Assembly: GCA_015680685.1 (NCBI GenBank)
Contig: MNCI01002312.1
Location: forward strand, 40,655 to 84,568
Origin: Gnetum montanum
Lineage: Eukaryota > Streptophyta > Gnetopsida > Gnetales > Gnetaceae
Length of the DNA stretch: 43,914 nt
Reading direction: 5' to 3'
Positions 31,986 to 41,448 of the stretch are shown here, one piece after another; the stretch's first letter is position 1; every line of letters begins with the position of its first letter. The notes beneath the pieces were generated by a model that saw nothing but the letters and a program-made list of their open reading frames with translations, searched no databases and had not been told where the DNA came from. The position numbers were made by a program, and so were the translations under genes.

Positions 31986-32062
31986 GCATCGATGAGGCCT
32001 TGTTGATGTAGCTAGCCACATCAATGAGGCCTCATTGACATAATGCAAAAATTCTATATATA
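31986..32062 (+). promoter_or_regulatory. Internal promoter of element C: palindromes plus TATA box
   Basis: GCATCGATGAGGCCTTGTTGATG (31986-32008) is a near palindrome and TCAATGAGGCCTCATTGA (32021-32038) is a perfect 18-bp palindrome. CTATATATA follows at 32054-32062. The palindrome family is the one in C's own 5' LTR. A transcript from here would enter a leader ending at the 5' splice site at 32210 and then the 3' ORF. The arrangement is the same as in B, with an unrelated palindrome sequence. Confidence 0.68.
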
Positions 32063-32209
32063 CTGTCATAGACTTTGAAACTTTTATCATTTGCCTCATA
32101 ACACATGGGGAGTTTTTGTCATTTCTTAGAGCCCAAAACCTTCCAGAGCCCTTAGCTTCTCAACTGTTTGTACAAATCACTTCGTTCTTCAATTCTGCAA
32201 TTACCAAAG

Positions 32210-32517
32210 GTAAGCTCTTTATTGTGGGGGCTACAAAATTTAAGGTTTCTAATGAAATTTTTGAAAAAAATTTCTAATTCCTTGAAAGGGTTAATAACCT
32301 TAACAATATGCAAACATCAATTTTGTTGAGAGTTAACCCTTTCAACAACCTTTGGGATGATTTATTAAGAATAACACATAAATAAAATAATGATTAGAGT
32401 AATTAAATCAACCATAATACAACATAGCCAAGTGTAACTATCCTAAAGAAATAAAGGTATCCCAATTGCTTCATGTTACACAAAAATTGCCAACCCATGG
32501 TCTTATTATGATTATAG
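32210..32517 (+). other. Predicted leader intron before the C 3' ORF
   Basis: CCAAAG|GTAAGC (32204-32215) is a near-consensus plant donor, and TATGATTATAG (32507-32517) is the acceptor shared with B (GTGATTATAG) and D. The 308-bp interval is AT/T-rich, as plant introns are. The ATG follows immediately. The branch point is unclear. Confidence 0.52.
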
Positions 32518-33076
32518 ATGGCACTAAGACTAAAATGCCCGTAGTAATGAGAACTCTCTCAACCAAGGGAGAAATGACCCAAAGCTAGAAGGGGCCAACA
32601 AGAACAATCCCAAGAACTACTAGAGGTAACCCATGCAATGGGACCTCTTCATGAGGAGCTTGAAGCGAAATCTATTAGATAGATTCTAGATGGAAAAGTG
32701 CTAATAGAACAATCATAGTGAAGAAAAGCATTAGAACTATGCCAAGGATTGAAGTCACTTTGACTCAAGATTTCCTTGACATCATCTAGTCCCAAGAGAT
32801 TCGACACTTAGTTTTCTAAGAAATAAACTTTGGGCCATTTCTAGAGAAAGCTATAGCAGAAGTCAAAACATAATTGCAAACCTCTCCCATGTGTCCAATC
32901 ATAAGATCTAGTGGGGAATGGTACATGGGAGAGAGATATATCTTCTAGAACAACAAAAGGCTAGGGTTCGTAGTAAAAATCATTGATATTCAGGTGTCTT
33001 ACTTAGCCAAGGCTATTGCATAGGCACTCAGGTTGCCTAATATTGGGACATAGTTGGCAGAGCTATCATTAGAGAT
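32518..33076 (+). pseudogene. Element C 3' ORF, N-terminal part only
   Basis: After the ATG at 32518 a Lys/Thr-rich start decays through a frameshift into a frame at 32751-33076. That frame aligns with residues 70-190 of the B protein: EINFGPFLEKAIAEVKT with ELNFKSFVEFTPKAIRD, GEWYMGERYIF with GAWYLGETYQF, and ALRLPNIGT with VLNLPNSGS. The aligned order and these invariant residues establish homology at the protein level despite poor DNA similarity. The coiled-coil half is missing because the element is cut at about 33076. Confidence 0.65.
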
Positions 33077-33088
33077 ATCATTAGAGAT
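33065..33088 (+). repeat. Chimeric C/D junction with a 12-bp tandem repeat
   Basis: ATCATTAGAGAT occurs twice in a row (33065-33076, 33077-33088). Left of it is the C 3' ORF; right of it is gag matching B from 15368 onward (GAGATAGAGTTTTG). This is where an illegitimate junction removed C's 3' end, D's 5' half and probably E's 5' end. Confidence 0.6.
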
Positions 33089-34084
33089 AGAGTTTTGACA
33101 ACCCGAGAAGTAGGAAAAAGTATCATTAGAAAATCAGAAAGAAGGGATAAGGAAAATAAGAGTTCAACTGGAAATCACACGTATGAATGCAACATTTTCT
33201 TGTACGATCACCCCAAGGGCTAATGTCCAATCTTGTTACATTTATATGAGCATTGGGAAAGCACATTACATCTTGAGTTCATACAGAGATACTACGTTCA
33301 ATCACAATGGCAACAATCCTAGTGATGGGGGAAGCCACCCCTAAAATAGAGACACCCTTCATATCATCCAAATCCAAATGTTTATCTAGTCCAATACCCT
33401 ATTTCTCCAACTGGGCCAACATACTCTATCTCACTACATTATCATTCACCTCAATACTATCAGCCCATGTCCTCAACACAACCACTGCCTTGTGCACCTT
33501 ACACTTCTCCTAATTTTCAACATTCTGATCATTTCCATCCTTCTACATCGCCACCAATTGTTCCTAAGGTGTCCACACCACAGCAACAACCCCTGAATGT
33601 TACTTTTGCTAGTATTTCCAACAACAGTTAGAGACCTGAACAACATTAAAGGCGTCCCTTCTTTAGAAATGATCCTAGGAAGGGACAACATAATTTCAAG
33701 GCCACTGCATCCTCCAACTCAGCACAATTCCAACACTGTGGTGCATCCTTCTCTTCGAACCCAATGCCTCGTGTTACTTCATCAAGGCCACCAGTTAACA
33801 CCCCAACAACCATACGGCCCAATGAATATAGCCATGGAGGATGACATCATGATCCTTGCATACCATCTAATGGTCCCAATTATCATAGTGGGTTAACTCG
33901 TTATCTGGAAACTACATCTTATAAATTTCCCCACTATACTTACTATAATTAGGTGTGTGAACCCTGATGGGATAATTACGACCAAGTTCCAATATTTCCA
34001 ACATGCAAGGATCCTCATCTTTCCTTTATTAATCTTTTCCATCCTCAACTGTTTAGTTATGGGGGATATCCCCCATTTTAATAA
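33077..34084 (+). pseudogene. gag: Element D gag C-terminal part
   Basis: NHTYECNIFLYDHPKG-CP (33170-33225, one stop) is the zinc-knuckle with the first Cys retained, followed by HLYEHWE. A tail follows in the same order as B: SPTGPTYSIS, QPMSS, SPPIVPKVSTPQQQP, RPFFRNDPRKGQHNFKATA, RYLETTSYKFPHYTYYN and TCKDPHLSFIN. Nearly the whole tail reads in one frame with a few stops. Confidence 0.78.
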
Positions 34085-35457
34085 CAAGCAAGATTAATAA
34101 ATATTTTTCATTTTCTTTAATTTTACAACTTTTTGTTTTCCACTTTTTCATTTTTCAATTTCTTGTTTTATCTTTTTGTCTTTTTATCTTTTTACATTTT
34201 TATAAGTAATCTCGTCTACGAATAAAAAAATCATGTGGCTCGTTGGTTGAGGTGTTTTCTATGTTATCGAGTATCGAGTGATCAATTATGTGGACAGTGA
34301 GCCCATTACACCCACTCATCCATTCTACAAATAAGAGGTTCTGATTGAGGGTATAGTGATATTCTTGACATTTTTAAAACTTAAAATTAATTTTGTGTTC
34401 ATTGTACCTAGAATGAAGAAGGATGGACCAAGAGGGAATGATTAGAGTGTGACATCAAGGGGACTTGCAAATTCTCTTTGGTGATGTCTGTGGGAGTTGT
34501 CATGCAACATGGTTGTACTAAGATCCTTGTAGATCTAATGAAAAATGGGAGTAAGAGTAATAAAAAGGCACTTAAAAATCCAATTCTATTCTAGGGGGTC
34601 CCACTGGAAAGACATGCACCCATGCCTGAAGGTTGGTGGATTCTTTGGATTCAGCAATTAAAAAAAAAAGAGAGAAAAAAAAAGAGAGAGAAAAGTGCCA
34701 CAAAAAAAAATCGCTCTTCCCTTGAATAAAATGTCAAGTGATCATATGCCTTGTTGTTTTGGTACTCTCATAGTCGCTCATCATGGGATGAAACAATGCG
34801 GTGTCACTGATTAGAGGAATGGAATTCGTCCTAATCTTGGAATGATGGGTTAATGACATGCTAAGCATGCTTTTCACTCAAGATTCATTGTGCCCTTGGT
34901 GAGTTACCTCATGTCCCAATCTCTACAATCCCTTCTATACACCATCTCATCTCAATGTTTATGTAATTGTTTCTTGTGTCTCGTATGGTGTAGAATTCTT
35001 ACCTCATTCTGGTGGTATCTACATGTGTGTGTTTTGTTAAACTAGTATGGAATACATTTAACCCTTCTAGTGCCTACAGACATTTTAAGGTGTGGTTACG
35101 CAAGGGCATTATAGGTTGGAACTTGCTTTGGGGACGACCCAATTGCGTGACTTTTGCAATTTGTACTTGTTGCATACCACCACATCATCTTATACCCTCT
35201 GAGTACTTTATTGTCAAATCTATTATTTCCTTTGTCATCATTTTATCAAACATTCCTCAAAACTAGGTCCTTTTATATGTCACCTAACAAACCAGGTTTG
35301 ACATTAAACTTTTAGGGCAACTTCCTTGAAAAAATTTCTAACTCTAAAATCATACTAAGCAAAGAATTCAACATTTATTAAAGGCAATGAGTAAGGTATG
35401 AAATAATTGAATGTTTTTCAATAACCTTACTAACAATTGATCTTTGTGTGATTATAG
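34085..35457 (+). other. Noncoding region of element D up to the splice acceptor
   Basis: It is collinear with B 16380-18304, but the GATATC internal promoter block seen in B at 17747-17836 is missing, and the region between about 35260 and 35400 does not align well, so a deletion is likely. TTACTAAC at 35427-35434 is a perfect branch-point consensus 23 bp before the acceptor GTGATTATAG (35448-35457). Confidence 0.62.
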
Positions 35458-35896
35458 ATGGCCCCTAAAAGAAGATAACAGGGAGGACCTTCTCAAGGTG
35501 CAACCAAACGACCAGCGGGAGGTAGAGGCTAAGGACTTCATGCAGAACATACAGAGCAAGAGGCAAAATCACTTAGCATCCATCATGGAACTCCTATTAC
35601 TACATAATCTATCCAAGCAAAAGGTGGAGAGGTTAGGGTCCAAGCCTGTGAAGAGGAATGACGACTATTTGTAGCATAACATGTCAAGGCCAATCAAGTG
35701 TTCCAACAACTACCATGTTCATGGAAAGTGCCGACTCCATTAAACATTGGAAAATTAGCATGGACAACTCATAATTCTTGGATAGAAGAGGAGAAACGTC
35801 AAGCACTTCCTCAATGGTATCAATCTTAGAAGCCTGATCATGCAGGACAAAGGAGAGGCACCCATAGAGGACCCACCACTAGCGAGAACCCCATGA
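35458..35896 (+). pseudogene. Element D 3' ORF with large internal deletion
   Basis: One frame joins the N-terminus (MAPKRR, QGGPSQGATKRPAGGRG) directly to the C-terminal end (CEEE, HVKANQVFQQLPCSWKVPTP, NIGKLAWT). These match the first 50 and last 85 residues of the B protein. About 1.8 kb coding for the globular and coiled-coil parts is missing, yet both ends stay in phase. A deleted copy keeping the basic N-terminus is of interest as a possible interfering form, but stops make it inactive now. Confidence 0.7.
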
Positions 35897-36065
35897 GTTC
35901 CACAAGTTTTGTCTTTTGTGTCTGTGTCCAAATTTTGTTTAATTCTCCACTATAGCATAAATATAAATTCCTATTCAGTTAATAATCCCATACTTATCCA
36001 CTGTGTAATCAATTGAACTTGTTCCTCACATTCTTTGACTTGAGGATGAGTTGTTATTCAGTCAT

Positions 36066-36072
36066 GGGGGTA
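36066..36072 (+). other. Polypurine tract of element D
   Basis: GGGGGTA abuts the 3' LTR in the usual context GATGAGTTGTTATTCAGTCA. Confidence 0.75.
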
Positions 36073-36991
36073 TGGTGAGTCATGGTCTATTAGGCCCAAT
36101 TATTGAAGCCCTATTATCAAAGTCCTAATACAAGATATGGTTTGTTAGGCCTAGTTATCAGACCCTAGATATCGTAGCTGCAATATACGCGATATTGTGT
36201 ACACGATATCACATTCGCCTCGCGATATCAAGTATGCGATATCGCAGCCTGCCTCAATTTCTATAAATAAGAGGTGGATTTCCTTGTTCTAGGACTTAGT
36301 TCTTAGTTCCTTATACAAAATATTATAGTTTTTCCTTCTTAGATTTAGAATTATTTCCTAGTGTATGCCCGTAGTGTGGTGATTGTAATTGTATGGCATC
36401 CTTATTCGAGTGTGACGTACTTGGACACGCAAATGACCAAAAATAAAGATCAAGATTACTTCATCATTGCAGCATTCACTTAGTTTAATTATTTACTTAA
36501 TTTTTATTTACTGCTTTCTTAGCTAATATGTATTCACCCTAAACTGTTGTTAAATGTAAAATGAGTATGAATTGATCACGAGCATTTAAGTGTAACTACT
36601 TGGTAACCTAGTAGCGTGCCTAGGATCTATGCTTGGTAATCCCAGTGGTAGTCATGCACGAAGTCCAAGATCTATACAGATGATTAAGGAATGGATACTC
36701 ATCGCACTTAGGCTAGCTTAGATTCTCTCTCACCCTTTCTCTCTTAGCTTAGTTAATATTACCTTCAATTACATCCAGTAGTAGCATTAGCATAGGAACA
36801 CATCATACACCTCACTCTAGACTAAACCATACATGACAAGTTAATACTAGTCTAGATGGGAAGACAACAAACTACAACCTAAGGATAACTATCTAGATAC
36901 CACAACTAGCCTATCTACAGAGTTCAACCGGATCATGCGTGAAATGCTCGTATTTGTATGGTTGAGTGTAGGGGTACCTCGCCACTCATTA
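36073..36991 (+). repeat. 3' LTR of element D
   Basis: The LTR starts TGGTGAGTCATGG and ends GGGGTACCTCGCCACTCATTA (CA changed to TA), 919 bp. The TATA box is at 36261-36269. The transcribed part matches B, with the inverted repeat TCTAGACTA/TAGTCTAGA near 36817-36862. GACAT (36992-36996) would be the right target-site copy. Confidence 0.86.
36168..36269 (+). promoter_or_regulatory. D LTR promoter: GATATC palindrome array plus TATA box
   Basis: GATAT cores (one decayed to AATAT) start at 36168, 36182, 36191, 36205, 36224 and 36238, mostly 14 or 19 bp apart. TGCGATATCGCA (36235-36246) is a perfect palindrome, and GATATTGTGTACACGATATC (36191-36210) is near-perfect. The last core is 23 bp before CTATAAATA, exactly as in both B LTRs. 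Confidence 0.72.
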
Positions 36992-37870
36992 GACATGAAT
37001 AATATTCGTAAATTTGTTAGGAGGCTATGATTCAGATCCATAACATCATTTACAAGCCTTAAATGATGCATGCACTTTCTACAACATTGAAAGTGGGTGG
37101 AAAAAGCTTAAGCTCTTTCCTAGTATACTTATTGATAGAGACAAAGTGTGGTATAGATCATTGAGATCAAATTCTATCTAACAATGCTTCACAATGTTGA
37201 AGCTCTTCAATGAGAAATACCAAACCTATGCAAGAGTGTCCAATTTGAGGAGATAGATTCAAGAGCGGAAGCAAGAACAACATGAACCCTTGGACATGGC
37301 CTTAGATAGATATTATGCCTTACTAAATAGATGACGAGGCCATGGTTTCTCCAAGGATAGGCAACTTTTGCACATCACAGATAGGCTTCATAATGAAACA
37401 AGGGAGACCCTTGGGATGTATGCCATAGGGCAATTATATGAGCTCCAAGCCCATTAGATCCAAGAGCTAGTCTAGTGTGTTGCAAAAGAAGAAGGAGAGA
37501 TATGAAAATGGGAGAATGTTAAGAAATATCAATGGGACTCAACTCTTCAATAGAAGGAGGTCTAGATCTATGGTAAGAAGAACGAAACTACTCTTAATAA
37601 GGTGATCCTGCAACAAACCTTGTTGATACAAGAGTCTATTGATGAACTAGAAGCAAAGTTTAATAGGATGTCCAAGTGGATATATGAAAATTTTACAACT
37701 CACATTGAGATGGTTGAGGAGAGAATCATGCAAAATAAGCCAAGTGATCAAACTAAACAAAGGATACAAAACCTAGAAATAGCTAGGAACACTTTTCAGC
37801 AAATGGGAAAAATGGTTAAAGAAAGTGAGGGTATAGACTCAACCACAGATGAAGATAATGGATGCCATTT
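36992..37870 (+). pseudogene. gag: Element E gag core, truncated at both ends
   Basis: The frame runs NNIRKFVGGYDSDP, then KVWYRSLRSNSI, VSNLRRQIQERKQEQHEPLD, ALLNRCRGHGFSKD and RETLGMYAIGQLYELQAHQIQ, closely matching A and B. A helical segment follows (LEAKFNRMSKWIYENFTTH), and the frame at 37602-37928 ends in T-rich sequence. Frameshifts near 37020 and several TAG stops interrupt it. The zinc-knuckle and Pro-rich tail are missing: GATGAAGAT joins directly to the T-rich tract, where GATGAAGAT and TTTTACATCTT repeat. Confidence 0.8.
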
Positions 37871-39773
37871 TCATCTTTATTTTATTCTTTATTTTACATC
37901 TTTATTTTACAAAAATGGATGCAGATGAAGATATTCTTTATTTTACATCTTCTTGTTTTCATGTTATTAATCTTTTCTAATTTTTATTTTACACCATCAT
38001 TAGTACATTTGCTAGTTCTTAAACAAATTACACTTTCTTTTATATTTTCTTTTATTTTGGTGTGATTTTTCTAAAGTTTTGTTAATAAGTGCTAGGTATA
38101 GTGGTAGTGCATTATTGGATGGTGGTGTGTACTATTTTTTTATTTGATTATTGGTATCTAGTTTCTAGCTTTGAATTTCATTACAGATGATTAGGACATG
38201 GTTTCTTTTCCATGCAACAAGAAGTGAGTCCAAAACATACACCCATTCACAAACTCTATGGTTTTCTTTATTTTGAAAATGTGCAATCCTTTTTTCATTA
38301 ACAAAACTTTAATAAATTTGTGACTTTCCTAGTTTGTGGAATTGGAAAGGATTAAAGGGTTTGAATAAGGTGTGAATTCAAGGGTATTTGATATTCTTTA
38401 TGCCTTTCTGTTTACCTAGATGCATGTGTGCTTTCATTAACTTCTTACCATTCTATGTTGACCAATAAAAGGAAGTTGAATAGGTCTTTACATGGTGTGG
38501 TTCCTATTTCAAAAACAAAAAATGAAAAAAATGATGGGAATTCAAAGCACAACCCTTAGACAAAATAAATGGGTTACAAGCATTAGTTATGGGACTAGAA
38601 AGATATGTTACCCATGCCTAAATGCTCCCTATACAATAACTTTCCTCACTTTTTACTTCTCTTTTCTTCTTTAATAAGGAATGGTGGTTATTTTATTGGA
38701 GCACTCTTATGTCTTAGGGAGGTGAATTAATCTTAGAATGATGATGCGAAGTCACTAAATGAGGTTGGTTTTGGTTTGGACTAATGATGGATCTTATCAA
38801 GTCATTTAACCATAAAATTCACAATGGACTTCATGTGACCTTAATAAGGAACTCCATTTCACTCTCTCATCCATCTATGCTTTCCATGTCTCACCTCACT
38901 GTTGGTTTCATGTTCTTGTTTGATGTCCTAGTTTGAAGCATTGGAATTCTTAGGTAGTTTCTTCCAAGATTTTGTACTTAACCTTTTGTAATCATTAATA
39001 ATCCATAGAGCCCATGGAAAATTTGGTTTGAAGTTATGAAAAGGCATAAAATGCATGTGCCTGCTTTGGGGAGGATCCACTTGCATATCTTTTGGTAGTT
39101 AACTTCTTTACCTTTAAACACTCTTATAATCAAATCTTTTTGTTTACTCCATCAATGACATCTAATTGTGCACATATTCATAACATTTTTTAATAAACAT
39201 TTCTTTTTATTATTGTGAATTCTTACACCTTCTTCACATATTTCCTTGTGTCAAATTTTTTTAAATGTAATGGCCCACTTACCTATTTTACCCTATTTGT
39301 CAACCTTCCCACAAACACTCCTAAAGAAATCAATTTACCTCAATGACAACCTAGCCAAGTGTAACCAGTAATGAAATAGGGTACTTACTAGCTATGTGTT
39401 ACACATTACATACTAATTCATGATTTTGTTGTAATTGTAGTGGAAAGCATGGACTAGAAGTAGGACTATCTTCACCAAGGATGATGCAATCGCACCTTAT
39501 GATGAGGATCATTCATGATCATTGGATCTTCTCTCTTTTACTCTTCATCTTCCAAGAGGTGTTGGATGTTAGTTTTATCCAAGATGTTCACTTCTCTTAT
39601 CATGAACATCCAATTTTGTAAAGATTGTAACTTTGTACACTTGGGCATTTAGAGTCTATTTGTTCCATTTGAGTTAGTTTGTATGTCAGTCAATAATTTC
39701 ATACCTACCCAATATTTTTTAAAGAACTTGTTTTTCATTTTTTTCAACTCAATGATGAGTTTTTATTTAGTCG
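37871..39773 (+). other. 3' noncoding region of element E
   Basis: It contains the T-rich tract, one CTTTACATGGTGTGGTTC unit (38486), CCCATGCCTAAATGCTCCC (38612), a GGGGAGGATCCACTTGCATA block near 39068, a TACTAAT motif at 39411-39417 and an acceptor-like TTGTAATTGTAG (39429-39440). The following 330 bp match element A (6131-6485, reversed). No palindromic internal promoter is visible and no ORF is convincing. Confidence 0.58.
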
Positions 39774-39781
39774 TGGGGGTA
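39774..39781 (+). other. Polypurine tract of element E
   Basis: TGGGGGTA directly before the LTR, in context GATGAGTTTTTATTTAGTCG. Confidence 0.72.
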
Positions 39782-40671
39782 TGATGAGTTGTCATTTGTT
39801 AGGCCTTGACATTGGATACCTAACATTAGAGCTCTGATGTTGGGTACCCAATGTCAGAGCCAAGAAGTGATGTTAAATACCCAACGTCATCTCCTCTAGG
39901 TTGGCCTATAAACATAGCACTTGGGCACCCAGTTAAGACAAGGAATAAGTAGTAGAGAAGATAGTTTTAGTTTTTAGTTTTTGATAGTCTTTCTTAGAGT
40001 GTTATTATTCCTAGTGCATGCCTATAGTATGATGTTTATAATTGTACGACACCTTTGTTCAAGTGTGATGTACTTGGACACGTTACATGATTGGAAATAA
40101 AGATTGAGATTACTTCCATCATTACATCATCCACTTAGATTATTATTACTTTTAATTGTTAATTATTTACTATTTTTGTTAGTTAAATGTTCCCATTTAT
40201 TGTTATTTATTATTTCTATCATTAAATAGAATGCGTACGCCGTAATCATAAGCATTTATGTGTAAGTACTTGGTAACCCAGAAATGTATCATTTGGCAAA
40301 CCCAATAACATATACTTGGCAATCCCAGAAGTAGTTTCAAGAAGTCCAAGATGTATATGGATGATTAAGAGTGGACACTCATTGCACATAGGTGAATTTA
40401 GATCTTGTTTTCCATTGTTTAGTAGCTCAATTAATTTATCCATTTGTCATCATTAGGAGTAGCATAGAAATCATACAACACCATATGCCTCACTTTGGAC
40501 TAAACCATACATGACAAAGATACCACTAGTCCAAGTGAGAAGATAGAAAACTGCTATCAGAGCATAATGATCTAGATACCACAACTAGTCCCATCCACAA
40601 AATTTGACTAGATCATGTGTGAACGCTTGTGATTCATATGGTTGGGCATAGGCGTACCTCATTGCTCATCA
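39782..40671 (+). repeat. 3' LTR of element E
   Basis: The LTR starts TGATGAGTTGTC and ends GTACCTCATTGCTCATCA (890 bp). The TATA-like CTATAAACA is at 39906-39914. Three CTTGGTAACCC-like repeats fall at about 40269, 40292 and 40315. TTGGACTA/TAGTCCAA forms the conserved inverted repeat near 40494-40532. Confidence 0.84.
39803..39914 (+). promoter_or_regulatory. E LTR promoter: TTGGGTACCCAA palindrome block plus TATA-like box
   Basis: A 30-bp inverted repeat at 39831-39860 pairs at 13 of 15 positions, centred on TTGGGTACCCAA. Partial copies flank it on both sides (TTGGATACCTAACATTAG; GATGTTAAATACCCAACGTC). A TATA-like box follows. This sequence is unrelated to the arrays of A, B, C and D but partly shared with element 0. 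Confidence 0.68.
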
Positions 40672-41028
40672 ATGGTGGCTAGAGATAAAAATATATATAG
40701 CATTTAAAATCTATATATTTACTTAGTAATAATAAATAANTTATGTGAGTTAAGTGGAAGTGATGGTTTGGATAACCACATAATGGAAAATTAATTTAAA
40801 CAACCAAATAGAGGAATTTGGATTAGCTAATTGTATGGTAATGAAAATTAAATAAGTTTTGGTTGAGTGGGAGAGTTGGTTCTTGGAATTAGTGGAAATT
40901 TCAAATTTATCTTACACTATATAAAGAGATGTGATTTGTTTAGAAATACAACATCTCCCAATTCAATTATTGAGTAAGAAAGAAAAGTGAAGTATTTAAG
41001 TTTGAGTTAGAAAGTAAGCTTAAGAGGG
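40672..41028 (+). promoter_or_regulatory. AT-rich leader with TATA box before a small decayed ORF
   Basis: TATATAAAG at 40918-40926 lies about 100 bp upstream of the ATG at 41029. A single N occurs at 40740. I cannot tell whether this is a plant gene promoter or part of another transposon. Confidence 0.3.
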
Positions 41029-41448
41029 ATGGAAACAAGAAGGCCTTTTATTCCATATGTAATGGGATTCTACCAAGAGCATGATGTGAGAGCTTATTGT
41101 AAGGAAACCATCCATGGAGCATTTAGAGAATTTCCATTCTTACTTTAGCTTTTGGATGAGTTTAGTTTTCTCATTGGCAAATGCTCCATCTATTCGAATG
41201 TTTGGGATAGCTTTCACCAATGCACCACTAAAGTTGAATACCAAGGAGAGTCCAATATAGATGATTCTTGGGGAAAGGCTTTCATGTCATAAGATATAGA
41301 AGCAACTAAATATGAAGAACCTCAAAAATCAATAGCCAAAGAGTTGGATGAGAAAGAGACAAAGATGATTGTTGAAAACAAGGATGAAGTGGACCAAGTT
41401 GAAGCTTCAACTAGGCAAGAAGAAAGAAGAGTTTTTATCATCACATAA
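41029..41448 (+). pseudogene. Small decayed ORF of unknown family
   Basis: From METRRPFIPY at 41029 one frame runs 139 codons to a TAA at 41446, interrupted only by TAG at codon 40 and TAA at codon 88. The first half has many aromatic and Cys residues (VMGFYQEHDVRAYCKETIHG, KCSIYSNVWDSFHQC); the second is acidic and lysine-rich (EKETKMIVENKDEVDQVEA). I recognise no domain. The good phase retention suggests a formerly coding sequence, either a gene fragment or part of an unidentified transposon. Confidence 0.4.

Larger units (their letters stand above)
23091..33076 (+). mobile_element. Element C: pol-bearing Ty3/gypsy element, truncated at its 3' ORF
   Basis: In order: 5' LTR, tRNA-Asp PBS, gag, protease, RT, RNase H, integrase, 1.7 kb of noncoding sequence, an internal promoter-like block, a leader intron and the first part of a 3' ORF. 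The order protease-RT-RNase H-integrase defines Ty3/gypsy. The PBS and the 3' ORF point to Athila-like elements. The 3' LTR is missing: sequence jumps at about 33076 into gag of element D. It is the only element here with pol. Long in-frame stretches persist (frame kept from about 27770 to 29270 apart from stops). Confidence 0.88.
33077..36991 (+). mobile_element. Element D: 3' half of a B-like LTR retrotransposon
   Basis: From the gag zinc-knuckle region onward D is collinear with B: gag tail, T-rich tract, noncoding blocks, splice acceptor, 3' ORF (internally deleted), polypurine tract and a GATATC-type 3' LTR. The 5' LTR and gag N-terminus are absent. D ends inside the gag of E (36992), so it was nested there. 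No pol lies between gag and the 3' ORF, as in B. Confidence 0.82.
36992..40671 (+). mobile_element. Element E: 3' part of an LTR retrotransposon hosting element D
   Basis: Gag begins mid-domain right at the end of D, so D interrupted E. After gag (to about 37870) there is an abrupt passage to the T-rich tract and conserved noncoding blocks, a splice-acceptor-like site (39440), a short A-like 3' region, a polypurine tract and the 3' LTR. Neither the zinc-knuckle gag tail nor pol is present. The 5' end was lost with the deletion at 33076. Confidence 0.8.
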
